A stretch of 64,000 nt of DNA from Oribacterium sp. C9 (GTDB lineage Bacteria > Bacillota > Clostridia > Lachnospirales > Lachnospiraceae): NCBI RefSeq assembly GCF_002007235.1, contig NZ_MUHW01000013.1:1-64000 (forward strand), in the 5' to 3' direction. Below the pieces are notes generated by a model. That model was not told the origin of the DNA. It ran no database searches and was given only the letters and a program-made list of their open reading frames with translations. The position numbers were made by a program, and so were the translations under genes. Positions within the stretch are counted from its first letter, which is position 1, and the number at the start of each line of letters is the position of its first letter. Below are positions 44,881-53,390 of this stretch, one piece after another.

Positions 44881-46521
44881 TTACAATGAATTAAAATGTT
44901 TTACAAGCGCCTCTGCGGTTTTCATTCCGTCCATGGCTGCGCTCATGATTCCGCCAGCATAGCCCGCACCCTCGCCGCATGGGTAGATTCCGGAGATATT
45001 GGACTCAAATTCCTCATTTCTCGGTATCCTTACAGGGCTTGAGGTTCTCGCCTCTATACCGGAAAGAATGGTGTCATCTCGAGAGAATCCACGCAGCTTA
45101 TGCTCAAAGCTCTCCATTCCTTCGATAAAGGTATCGTTAAAATCATTTAGAGAAGCGTATTTTGAACCTTCTTCAAAACGGAAGATATCATTAAGCTTCG
45201 AAAATCCGTACTGCCCCTTTATCTCTGGCTTAACCTCCCCGAGGCTCTCCTCTGTGCTTATCTTGTTTTTCTTGAAATCCCCGTAGGTCTGAACCGGAAC
45301 CTTGCCATCGAGAAGCCCGTATGCTCTCTTCTCGAGCTCTCTCTGAAGTTTGATTCCTCCAAGAGGATCGAGCTCCCCGTCATAGTCACTCTTACGGACA
45401 GACACGATGATGGCGGCATTGGCATTCTTACCGTCTCTTGCATGGTAGCTCATACCGTTCACGCAGAGCTTTCCTTCCTCTGAAGAGCTGTTCACAACAT
45501 AGCCTCCCGGGCACATGCAGAAGCTGTAAACTCCTCGTCCGTTTCCTGCTGTATGAGTCACCTTGTAGGCTCCCTGACCGAGGGCTTTCAATGTCTCTTC
45601 ATCTACTTCACCGTAGAGATCACAGTTTATCATGGCCTGATCATGCTGAACGCGGAAGCCCATGGCGAAATCCTTGGCCTGCATCTCAAGCCCCGCCTCA
45701 TAAAGCTCCTCATAGGTGTCCCTTGCGGAATGACCTATGGCAAGGACGATCTTTCTGTCCTTGTCTCTTTCCTTATCGTAGGTGAATTTTGTGTTGAACC
45801 TGATTTCTCCACCAAGGGCCTCGATCTCGCGACGGATGTTCTTAACGATGTCCACCAGACGGTCAGTTCCCACATGAGGCTTTGCATCTATAATTATAGA
45901 AGAATCAGCTCCGTAACCCACGAAAAGATTCAAAACGAAGCTGCTTCTGCCGTCCTTATCCTTAACTAACGTGTTGATTTTTCCATCAGAGAAGGTGCCG
46001 GCACCACCCTCACCAAACTGAGGATTGGACTCTGTGTGAAGCTTTCCCTGCTCCCAGAGGTCCTGCACATCTCTGATTCTCTGATCCACATCGGCACCAC
46101 GCTCAAAAACTATAGGATGCATTCCTGCTCTCGCAAGAAGCAGAGCTGCGAACATACCCGCAGGACCGAATCCAACCACCACCGGTCTGTTTTTCTCTTC
46201 CTTAAAGAACTCGCGTCTGCTGACACCCGCTATAACATCATTGAGCTTCGGCTCCCTGTACTCTGCTATACTGTCAATGCTTACATCTCTGTTCTTTAGC
46301 CTCTGAACCAGCTTTTCCTCCTGCTTTTCGGAAAATGTTGTCCCGATCATAACGGTATAGCTGAAATATATATCCGGCTTTTTTCTGGCGTCGATGGAAC
46401 GTCTCACCACCGTAAGGGTTGCGATATCCTTTGCCTCTATCCTAAGAACCTTTGCCGCGGCAAGCTTCAGCTTCACCACAGAATCTGTAGCCTTTAACTT
46501 TAACTGATTTATCCTGATCAT
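44881..46521 (-). CDS. FAD-dependent dehydrogenase (COG2509 family)
   Basis: The 546-aa flavoprotein has an N-terminal domain of about 90 residues, then the dinucleotide motif VVVGFGPAGMFAALLLARAG (split near 112-131), the loop NPQFGEGGAGTFSDGKIN, and a late FAD motif SGIYPCGEGAGYAGGIMSAA. The family is common in Clostridia, and its substrate is unknown. It lies beyond proB with no shared operon signs except direction. Confidence 0.9.
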   Translation of the reverse strand: MIRINQLKLKATDSVVKLKLAAAKVLRIEAKDIATLTVVRRSIDARKKPDIYFSYTVMIGTTFSEKQEEKLVQRLKNRDVSIDSIAEYREPKLNDVIAGVSRREFFKEEKNRPVVVGFGPAGMFAALLLARAGMHPIVFERGADVDQRIRDVQDLWEQGKLHTESNPQFGEGGAGTFSDGKINTLVKDKDGRSSFVLNLFVGYGADSSIIIDAKPHVGTDRLVDIVKNIRREIEALGGEIRFNTKFTYDKERDKDRKIVLAIGHSARDTYEELYEAGLEMQAKDFAMGFRVQHDQAMINCDLYGEVDEETLKALGQGAYKVTHTAGNGRGVYSFCMCPGGYVVNSSSEEGKLCVNGMSYHARDGKNANAAIIVSVRKSDYDGELDPLGGIKLQRELEKRAYGLLDGKVPVQTYGDFKKNKISTEESLGEVKPEIKGQYGFSKLNDIFRFEEGSKYASLNDFNDTFIEGMESFEHKLRGFSRDDTILSGIEARTSSPVRIPRNEEFESNISGIYPCGEGAGYAGGIMSAAMDGMKTAEALVKHFNSL

Positions 46522-46631
46522 TTTTTTACCTGTATTTTTTCTTTTCTAAGCGGTTCTTCATATTTAGCCACAAGAACCCGCTTCTATATCATTGCCTATA
46601 CTAGCATAAATACCATACTCACACAACGAAG

Positions 46632-46671
46632 CCGTCGCTCTAAAGGATTTTTAATAATCCTTAAAGCGACG
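46632..46671 (-). terminator. Hairpin overlapping the stop of the second diguanylate cyclase
   Basis: GCCGTCGCT..AAGGATT pairs with AATCCTT..AGCGACGGC. The gene's TAA lies in one arm. The following T-run is poor (TTCGTTGT), so termination may be incomplete. Confidence 0.6.
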
Positions 46672-47881
46672 GCTGTTCTTTAGATTTCAGAAATCTTTTT
46701 CGGTCATACATTCTTGCATCTGCTCTTTCAAATACCTTACGGAAGTTAATATCTTCTCCGGGTCGGAATGCAGAAAGGCCGCTGGCAACAACCGGAGCTC
46801 CATTACGCTGGTTTTCCTCTGCCTGCCTTTCAAATTCTGCCAGAAGCGACATTCTGTTCTGATAATCTTCCCCCTCCAGCAGGACAACAAATTCATCTCC
46901 GCCGATTCGAAAAACCGGACTGCGCTTAAACATTTCACAGATCAGGTGGCATGCATCCTTAAGAAGACGGTCTCCTGCTTCATGACCATGGGTATCATTC
47001 ATACGTTTCAGGCCATTTACATCGAACACAACCACTCCGAATTCCTGCAGCGTTCTGCCCTCGATACGTTCGTTTATATCCTGCTCTGCCTCAACATATG
47101 CATTATAGCTTTTTACACCGGTGAGAGAATCTCTGAATGCAAGCTGCCTTGCCGAGCCAAGTTCCTTCTTCTGTTTTTCTTCCCTCATAAGCATCTCTTC
47201 CAGTTCAATCAGACGGTCCTCTTTCATATCCTCCAGAACAAAGGTATGAAGGATGCAGGTTCCCAGCAGCCAACCAACGGTATACAAAGGAAGTAGCGGG
47301 TTAGTAACCTGAATGCCCAACAGTATTGCTATTGCAAAACCAAATAATCCTATTGCCCGATGACGGCGTTTTGCACTTTTATCCTTGCCTTTAGATATAA
47401 ATAACACATAACCGGCAGAAAACATAAACATGATAACTTGTATTATCAGAAAATCATATCTCAGATGACCTGAACAAAATACTCCGTCCTCATCAAACCA
47501 GAACATAACAGGCATAAAGAAGTTCAGTATCAAAACAACAGTTATAAAAGCAAGAAAAAACCAGCCAATATAGTATAATGCTTTGTTTAGCCAGGAACTC
47601 TCCAGCAGATAGTTGACCACATAACGAGTCCACAAAAAAACAGTAGCAGCCATTAAAGCAAAGTAAATCACGGTATCTGCAAACACCGCATCGATCATAT
47701 GTTCCTCATAGAGGATTCCCCAAAGAATGTCTGAAATATAAAATGCTGCTACGCTCAACACGAGCAGACGATAGGTTTTACCTGCAGGTGTTGTATTTCT
47801 ATAATGCTGATTTCTTATTACATCGTTGTTTATTATACAATGAACCAACAACGCCACTATTGCTGTGCTTGAATAAGTCAT
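46661..47881 (-). CDS. Membrane-bound GGDEF diguanylate cyclase
   Basis: The 406-aa protein has six or seven N-terminal membrane segments (about 1-220), a short coiled stretch (EEMLMREEKQKKELG) and a GGDEF domain with intact FRIGGDEFVV. It should make cyclic di-GMP in response to an envelope or membrane signal. The RxxD inhibitory site is absent (position reads KRSPV). This is the second cyclase in the window; no phosphodiesterase (EAL or HD-GYP) is present. Confidence 0.92.
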   Translation of the reverse strand: MTYSSTAIVALLVHCIINNDVIRNQHYRNTTPAGKTYRLLVLSVAAFYISDILWGILYEEHMIDAVFADTVIYFALMAATVFLWTRYVVNYLLESSWLNKALYYIGWFFLAFITVVLILNFFMPVMFWFDEDGVFCSGHLRYDFLIIQVIMFMFSAGYVLFISKGKDKSAKRRHRAIGLFGFAIAILLGIQVTNPLLPLYTVGWLLGTCILHTFVLEDMKEDRLIELEEMLMREEKQKKELGSARQLAFRDSLTGVKSYNAYVEAEQDINERIEGRTLQEFGVVVFDVNGLKRMNDTHGHEAGDRLLKDACHLICEMFKRSPVFRIGGDEFVVLLEGEDYQNRMSLLAEFERQAEENQRNGAPVVASGLSAFRPGEDINFRKVFERADARMYDRKRFLKSKEQPSL

Positions 47882-48002
47882 ATTGGCTTTTTTATCTCCT
47901 TATACTGAACTCCTCAGCAAACGTCCGACTATATATTGGTATCGGCGTTTTAAGAAAAATTTATAAATCGAAATCTTAAAAAGCATCAATTTAGTGTAAA
48001 AT

Positions 48003-48041
48003 ATGATCGGCAGTCCTGCATAAACAGGTACTGCCGATCAT
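48003..48041 (-). terminator. Terminator after the BaiN-type gene
   Basis: ATGATCGGCAGT and ACTGCCGATCAT pair perfectly around a 15-base loop that can itself pair (CCTG/CAGG). On the minus strand it is followed by ATTTTACAC. Confidence 0.75.
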
Positions 48042-48074
48042 ATTTCTCAATATTTTTTCGAGACGATCGATATA

Positions 48075-49604
48075 TTACCTGCCCCCCGCAGCTCTTCCGG
48101 CCATATAGCCTGAGCTCCAGGCCCACTGGAGATTGTAGCCTCCGCAGATTCCGTCGATGTCCAGTATCTCTCCCGCGAAGTAAAGTCCCTTAACAAGCTT
48201 TGACTCCATGGTATACTGATTCACCTCCGCGGTATTTATGCCGCCTGCTGCACACTGGGCATTCTGAAACGGATTCACTTCCTCGCACTCTGCCTTGAAA
48301 CTGCAGCTAACAGAACCAAGTGCCTTCAACTGCTTTTCAGAAACAGCCGAAACAGGCAGTGTTTTATCTATGTTGGCGAGCTCCAGAAGCACATTGCCGA
48401 GCTTTTCGTTGAGAAGTCCCGTAAAGAAGCTTCCCATCTCTTTATGCTGAAGTCTCTCCGCGCGATTCTTAAAAAACGCATATATATCTTCATTTTTATC
48501 AGAAATATTCGGAAAGAAATTTATATAAACCGAAACTTCCTTTCCATCCCTGAGCCCATAGGCCGCATATCTCGAAATCTGAAAAACGGGAATTCCGGAA
48601 ATGCCGTAGTCCGTAAGCTGAAGCTCTCCTTCCTCCTCAGTGACCATTTCTCCGTCTATCTTCACCGTTAGCTTCGCATCTGTTCTTACTCCCGCCATGT
48701 TCTTATAGCGGTCACCCTTACACTTTATACCTGTAAGCGCCGGTACCTGCGGAACCAGAGTGTGTCCGAGAGACTTTGCCCATACATATCCGTCTCCTGT
48801 GGAACCGGTCTTCGGTACAGCTCTTGATCCTGTGGAGATGATCAGCTTTTTTGCTCTTATAACCGTATCGCTTCCCTCTATATCCAACATGAAACTACAT
48901 GCAGTTCCTGATTCTTCCGGATCAGTTCCCTGAAAATACGGTCTTTTTCCGGACAGTTTTTCCGACTCTCCCTCATCCAACCTTACCTTTCTGATAAGGG
49001 TATCAAAAATCACTTCTGCCCCGGAATTCTCCAATTCGTCAAAAAGAGCTGTGACGACAGATGCAGCCTGATCGGAATTCGGATATACATAGGTTCCTCT
49101 GTATTTTGGCTCAATGCCTATTTCTCTGAACCACTCTATAGTCTTTTCAGGCGGAAATCCCTCAAGGGCCGGCTTCGCAAACTCCGGGTTCTCACCCCTG
49201 TACTTTCCCCCCGCAAGGTCTCCCATATCGAGATTCGTGAAATTACATCTTCCGTTTCCTGTGGTGGCGAGCTTCTTACCGGGGTCAGGATTCCTCTCTA
49301 TAAGAAGGACCCTTGCACCTGTACGTGCCGCTTCTATGGCAGCCATCATTCCGGCTGCACCGCCGCCTATTACCGCCACATCAACGATCCCTTTAACTGC
49401 AGTCTGACTTTTACTGCCGGCATACTCAGAGATCTTATCGCGTTTGTTATCAACTCTGCTTTCACTTCTGTTCTTACTTATATCGTTGGATTTAATATTG
49501 CCTTTACTATTTCTTATATAGTCGCTCTTATTTATGTTTCTATTACTGTTCTTATTGTCAATTTTGCTGTTTCTTTTATTACTACTCTTATCGTTATTTC
49601 TCAT
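48075..49604 (-). CDS. BaiN/HI0933-family flavoprotein with Asn/Lys-rich N-terminal extension
   Basis: The 509-aa protein holds a family core of about 440 residues: VAVIGGGAAGMMAAIEAARTG (FAD binding), the TTGNGRCNFTN motif, a late Cys-rich CAAGGINTAEV, and GEILDIDGICGGYNLQWAWSSG. Relatives include the bile-acid enzyme BaiN, but most have no known substrate. Before the core lie about 70 residues rich in Asn, Lys, Ser and Arg, encoded by A-rich codons and unlike family members. No good Shine-Dalgarno site is seen at this ATG, so the true start is uncertain. Confidence 0.88.
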   Translation of the reverse strand: MRNNDKSSNKRNSKIDNKNSNRNINKSDYIRNSKGNIKSNDISKNRSESRVDNKRDKISEYAGSKSQTAVKGIVDVAVIGGGAAGMMAAIEAARTGARVLLIERNPDPGKKLATTGNGRCNFTNLDMGDLAGGKYRGENPEFAKPALEGFPPEKTIEWFREIGIEPKYRGTYVYPNSDQAASVVTALFDELENSGAEVIFDTLIRKVRLDEGESEKLSGKRPYFQGTDPEESGTACSFMLDIEGSDTVIRAKKLIISTGSRAVPKTGSTGDGYVWAKSLGHTLVPQVPALTGIKCKGDRYKNMAGVRTDAKLTVKIDGEMVTEEEGELQLTDYGISGIPVFQISRYAAYGLRDGKEVSVYINFFPNISDKNEDIYAFFKNRAERLQHKEMGSFFTGLLNEKLGNVLLELANIDKTLPVSAVSEKQLKALGSVSCSFKAECEEVNPFQNAQCAAGGINTAEVNQYTMESKLVKGLYFAGEILDIDGICGGYNLQWAWSSGYMAGRAAGGR

Positions 49605-49684
49605 ATCTCAAAACTCTCGCCATTTTGCCTCACAAAACGAATCCTTATTCGTGTCCGTGGGTCATATAGTGACATATAACTACA

Positions 49685-49732
49685 TTTTACAGCAAAGACC
49701 AGCCTTTTCGAAGACTGGTCTTTGCTGTAAAA
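49685..49732. terminator. Long palindromic terminator after the flippase gene
   Basis: TTTTACAGCAAAGACCAG pairs with CTGGTCTTTGCTGTAAAA, an 18-bp perfect stem with a weaker inner CTT/AAG pairing. It lies 14 bases after the flippase stop. Its symmetric ends could terminate in either direction. Confidence 0.75.
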
Positions 49733-49745
49733 CAATATAGATTTT

Positions 49746-51488
49746 CTATATAAATCTCTTCAATCTTCCGCCCATCGGCATGTTGTCGAGGTCTTCCTCT
49801 GTAAACGCATGCATCTTTATAAGCAGTCCGAAATATACCAGCACAGCTATCAGTACCGAAGGTGCCACCATGATGGCAGATCCGACTCTGGTGTATCTCT
49901 CTGCTTCCGGCAGTACCATACGAACAGCTATGGATGTTCCGAAGGCTGCAAGTCCCATGACAACACCGGCAATTATAGGAAGTACATATGTCTCTCTGAT
50001 TCCGTGACGAAGTCTCACACGCCTCTTTATGGCATGATTATTCAGAACACACATCAAAAATGCAAAAAGTATATTTGAGAGCACTACCGCATAGATTCCC
50101 ATGCCCGTGAACATCAGTCCCACAAGACATATGATATGGAATATGAGCGAAACCAGTGCATGCTTCAGCGGGATACTGAGATGTCCCAGTCCCTGAAGTA
50201 TGGCATTGGTGATGGTGGACAATGAATAAAATACCACCGCAATGGCTCCTATCCTTGTAAGCATGATAAGAAGCTCTACATTCTTTCCCGGGAAAAGCAT
50301 ACGGCTGATAGGGTCTGCCAATGCACAAAGTCCGATGGCAGACGGAATCGCAACCAGCATGGTGAATCTGATACTGTATTTCACCCTCTGTACAGTGTTC
50401 TTTCTGTCATGGGCAGCAACGGCTCTCGTAAGACTCGGGATCAGTGACGATGACAGAGCATTGGCAAGAGCCACCGGAATGTTGAAAAGTATATGATACT
50501 CTCCGAAAACTCCCCACTGGGAAACGATCTTTTCGGCATGTCCCAGATAGGTCATAATGTTTCCGAATATGGCATCATCTATGACCGAAGAGATATTGTA
50601 GACCGTCGATGAAATGAGGATAGGAAGCATGGTTCCGGCAAGAAGGAGTCCTATCCTGCCGTAGCTCTCCACCACTCCGTCATCTCGTTTCATCCTTCTC
50701 TTCATATCACGCCTCTGGGAAGCGTAAAGGATAAGGAAAAATAGAAGCGCCGTCAGGGCACCTGCTCCGGTACCTATGGCTCCTCCTGCGGCTCCAAAGG
50801 CTGTGGTGTAGCTCTCGCTCTGATAAACCAGATTGGAAACCTCACCCATCTTGAAGAGGATGGTTGCAGCCAGAATGGAAACTATGGCGTTCAGTATCTG
50901 CTCGAGGATCTGGGATACCGCTGTGGGCACCATGTTTCCGCTGCCCTGAAAATATCCCCTGAGGATCCCGAGATATGCCATGATCCAGACTGTCGGCGCC
51001 AGAGCTCTCAGGGCGTATCTGCAGTAAGGCTTTTTCAGGAATGATTCCGAAATGAAATCCGAACCGAACCAGAGCGCACAGAACATCAGAAAGCCCACAA
51101 CAGTTGCATAAAAGCATGCCGCCTTTAAAACTCTGTGGGTGTTCCTGTAATGCCCGTTCACGAGGTTCGCCGAAACGATCCTTGATACCGCTGTAGGCAT
51201 AGAAAAGCTCGACAGTATGAGTAATAATGTATAAATGCTGTAGGCACTGGTGTAGTAACCGTTACCCTCGTCTCCTATTATGGCTGTGAGGGGAACACGG
51301 TATACCATACCGATGATCCTGACTACTATACTTGCCACTGCAAGAAGGGAACCCTGAACGATAAAATTGTTCTTTCTGTCCCTCTCCGCATCTTCGCTAA
51401 AAGTTCTCTGAACCTTTATATTTCGTGATCTTGAAGGCCGGTTTGATGGGGTCTCCAAAGCAGGTCTTACTCTTCTCTGATCACTCAT
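49746..51488 (-). CDS. MOP-superfamily flippase (YtgP/MurJ or SpoVB type)
   Basis: The 580-aa protein has about 14 hydrophobic segments and the polysaccharide-biosynthesis pattern of the MVF family: GSLLAVASIVVRIIGMVYRVPL near the start and GNGYYTSAYSIYTLLL. Bacillus YtgP of this group flips lipid II, so a cell-wall precursor is the likeliest cargo; a SpoVB-like role is the alternative. Its start overlaps the ybeY stop by four bases. Confidence 0.85.
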   Translation of the reverse strand: MSDQRRVRPALETPSNRPSRSRNIKVQRTFSEDAERDRKNNFIVQGSLLAVASIVVRIIGMVYRVPLTAIIGDEGNGYYTSAYSIYTLLLILSSFSMPTAVSRIVSANLVNGHYRNTHRVLKAACFYATVVGFLMFCALWFGSDFISESFLKKPYCRYALRALAPTVWIMAYLGILRGYFQGSGNMVPTAVSQILEQILNAIVSILAATILFKMGEVSNLVYQSESYTTAFGAAGGAIGTGAGALTALLFFLILYASQRRDMKRRMKRDDGVVESYGRIGLLLAGTMLPILISSTVYNISSVIDDAIFGNIMTYLGHAEKIVSQWGVFGEYHILFNIPVALANALSSSLIPSLTRAVAAHDRKNTVQRVKYSIRFTMLVAIPSAIGLCALADPISRMLFPGKNVELLIMLTRIGAIAVVFYSLSTITNAILQGLGHLSIPLKHALVSLIFHIICLVGLMFTGMGIYAVVLSNILFAFLMCVLNNHAIKRRVRLRHGIRETYVLPIIAGVVMGLAAFGTSIAVRMVLPEAERYTRVGSAIMVAPSVLIAVLVYFGLLIKMHAFTEEDLDNMPMGGRLKRFI

Positions 51489-51982
51489 CTAAAATAGCCC
51501 TTTCCCTCCAAAATTTCCTTTTGGCGTCGCTCCATTTCTATACGCTCCTCATCCTCCATATGGTCATAGCCCAAAAGATGGAGCATGCTGTGTGCCACAA
51601 GAAATGCCAGCTCTCTTCTTTCCGGATGTCCGTACTCCTTTGCCTGAGACTCTATACGATCCTGATTGAGTACGATGTCTCCGAGGAGAAGCTCGCCGGA
51701 ATCGGGATTAAAGATATCGGAATTACTCTCGTCTATCCCATCATAATCCGCAGGCTCTTCCCAGTCCACCATAGGAAATGAAAGGACATCCGTAGGAGAA
51801 TCTATTCCTCTGGCTTCTCTGTTCAATTCATGAATGCCGTCATTATCTGTTATGACCACGCTGATCTCGCACTCATACGGACACTTCTCATAGTCTATGG
51901 AAGCCTCGATGATCTCTCTTATGATATCTTCAAACTGAAGGTCAAGACGCTTTTCTACTTCAAAATCTATATTAACAGTCAT
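51485..51982 (-). CDS. ybeY: Endoribonuclease YbeY
   Basis: YbeY matures 16S rRNA and takes part in ribosome quality control. The 165-aa protein has the zinc-binding motif AHSMLHLLGYDH and the TDVLSFP motif. It lies between phoH and the flippase gene; the phoH-ybeY pair is conserved across bacteria. Confidence 0.97.
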   Translation of the reverse strand: MTVNIDFEVEKRLDLQFEDIIREIIEASIDYEKCPYECEISVVITDNDGIHELNREARGIDSPTDVLSFPMVDWEEPADYDGIDESNSDIFNPDSGELLLGDIVLNQDRIESQAKEYGHPERRELAFLVAHSMLHLLGYDHMEDEERIEMERRQKEILEGKGYFR

Positions 51983-52004
51983 TGCTTGTATAACCTTTCA
52001 AAAA

Positions 52005-52991
52005 TCAGTGCTGTCTGGCTCTCTTTGCACGCTTCTCCTCGTCTCTTTCATAGGCATTGACGATGCGCTGAACCAGAGGATGTCTCACTACGTCAGCACT
52101 TGTGAGCTGAACAAATTCAATTCCCTCAACATTCTTAAGGACCCTCATGGCATCCTCAAGACCTGATTTCTTGCCTTCCTCGAGATCCTTCTGGGTGAGG
52201 TCTCCGGTGATGATGACCTTTGAGCCAAAGCCTATACGGGTAAGGAACATCTTCATCTGTGCGGGTGTGGTATTCTGAGCCTCATCAAGGATTATGTAGG
52301 AATTGTCCAGAGTTCTTCCTCTCATGTAGGCAAGAGGTGCTACCTCTATAAGTCCCTTTTCTGAATTGGACTGATACTGCTCTGCACCCATTATGGAATA
52401 AAGAGCATCATATACAGGTCTCATATAAGGATCTACCTTTGACTGGAGATCTCCAGGCAGAAATCCGAGTTTTTCTCCTGCCTCTATGGCCGGTCTTGTA
52501 AGGATGATACGCTGAACCTCCTGCTGACGGAAGGCTGTTATGGCCATGGCCATGCCGAGATAGGTCTTTCCGGTTCCCGCTGGTCCGATTCCGAAGGTTA
52601 TCATGTTGTTCCTGATGGCATCAACATACTCCTTCTGACCAAGTGTTTTCGGCTTTACCGGCTTACCGAGGGAAGTTCTTGCCAGTATATCCTTATCGAT
52701 CTCGATAATGTCATTCCCTCTGATCTTTTCGGAAAAGCTGAGAGAAATGGCATAATCCACGTTCTGCTCAGTTATGGTATTGCCACGCTGGCTGAGCTGA
52801 AGGAGCTTCTTTATTACTTCCTTAGCCTTCTCGGCATCAGATTCCTCTCCTATGATCTTGAGGACGCCGTTACGATCGATGATCGTTACATTGAACGATC
52901 TTTCTATCTTTTTTATATTGCTGTCTAACTGGCCGAGCACGTTCTGCTCATGCTCCATGGGAATGTCCATGATTGCTTCTACTGTTGCCAA
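52005..52991 (-). CDS. phoH: PhoH-like ATPase (YbeZ)
   Basis: The 328-aa protein has a KH-like N-terminal region and a PhoH ATPase domain with GPAGTGKTYLGMAMA (Walker A), LDEAQNTTPAQMKMFLTR (Walker B) and GSKVIITGDLTQKDL. It probably works with YbeY in rRNA processing. Translation most likely starts at TTG at 52991, behind GGAGGAGAT; the next ATG, seven codons on, has no site. Confidence 0.95.
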   Translation of the reverse strand: MATVEAIMDIPMEHEQNVLGQLDSNIKKIERSFNVTIIDRNGVLKIIGEESDAEKAKEVIKKLLQLSQRGNTITEQNVDYAISLSFSEKIRGNDIIEIDKDILARTSLGKPVKPKTLGQKEYVDAIRNNMITFGIGPAGTGKTYLGMAMAITAFRQQEVQRIILTRPAIEAGEKLGFLPGDLQSKVDPYMRPVYDALYSIMGAEQYQSNSEKGLIEVAPLAYMRGRTLDNSYIILDEAQNTTPAQMKMFLTRIGFGSKVIITGDLTQKDLEEGKKSGLEDAMRVLKNVEGIEFVQLTSADVVRHPLVQRIVNAYERDEEKRAKRARQH

Positions 52992-53033
52992 GAAATATCT
53001 CCTCCATCGGTCTTGATTCTTTATAACGAAGAA

Positions 53034-53061
53034 AGCCCTGAATCATTTCTGAATCAGGGCT
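53034..53061 (-). terminator. Terminator after rpsU
   Basis: AGCCCTGA and TCAGGGCT pair around a 12-base loop, with TTTCTTCG following on the minus strand. It separates rpsU from phoH, perhaps only partly. Confidence 0.7.
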
Positions 53062-53082
53062 ACATTAATCATCTATTTACGA

Positions 53083-53259
53083 TTAGTTGAACTTACGCTT
53101 TCTAGCTGCTTCAGACTTCTTCTTACGTCTTACAGATGGCTTCTCGTAATGTTCTCTCTTGCGAATCTCCTGCTGAATGCCGGCCTTAGCGCAGTTTCTC
53201 TTAAATCTACGTAATGCGCTGTCCAGAGACTCGTTCTCTTTTACGATAACATTTGACAT
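53083..53259 (-). CDS. rpsU: Ribosomal protein S21
   Basis: The 58-aa protein begins [20 protein letters not shown] and has the basic tail typical of S21. I use the ATG at 53259; GGAGG is about 13 bases upstream, longer than usual. The longer open frame adds 18 residues with no family match. Confidence 0.95.
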   Translation of the reverse strand: MSNVIVKENESLDSALRRFKRNCAKAGIQQEIRKREHYEKPSVRRKKKSEAARKRKFN

Positions 53260-53390
53260 GCTGAAACCCAAACCTCCCTTCGGGTACAAACTCTGATTTA
53301 TTATAACACACAATTCGCGTGCGTCAAGCGGTTTTTAAAATAAGTATCTTTGCTGCGCCCGCCAAAACGAACGCAGTAAATTTAAATTTC

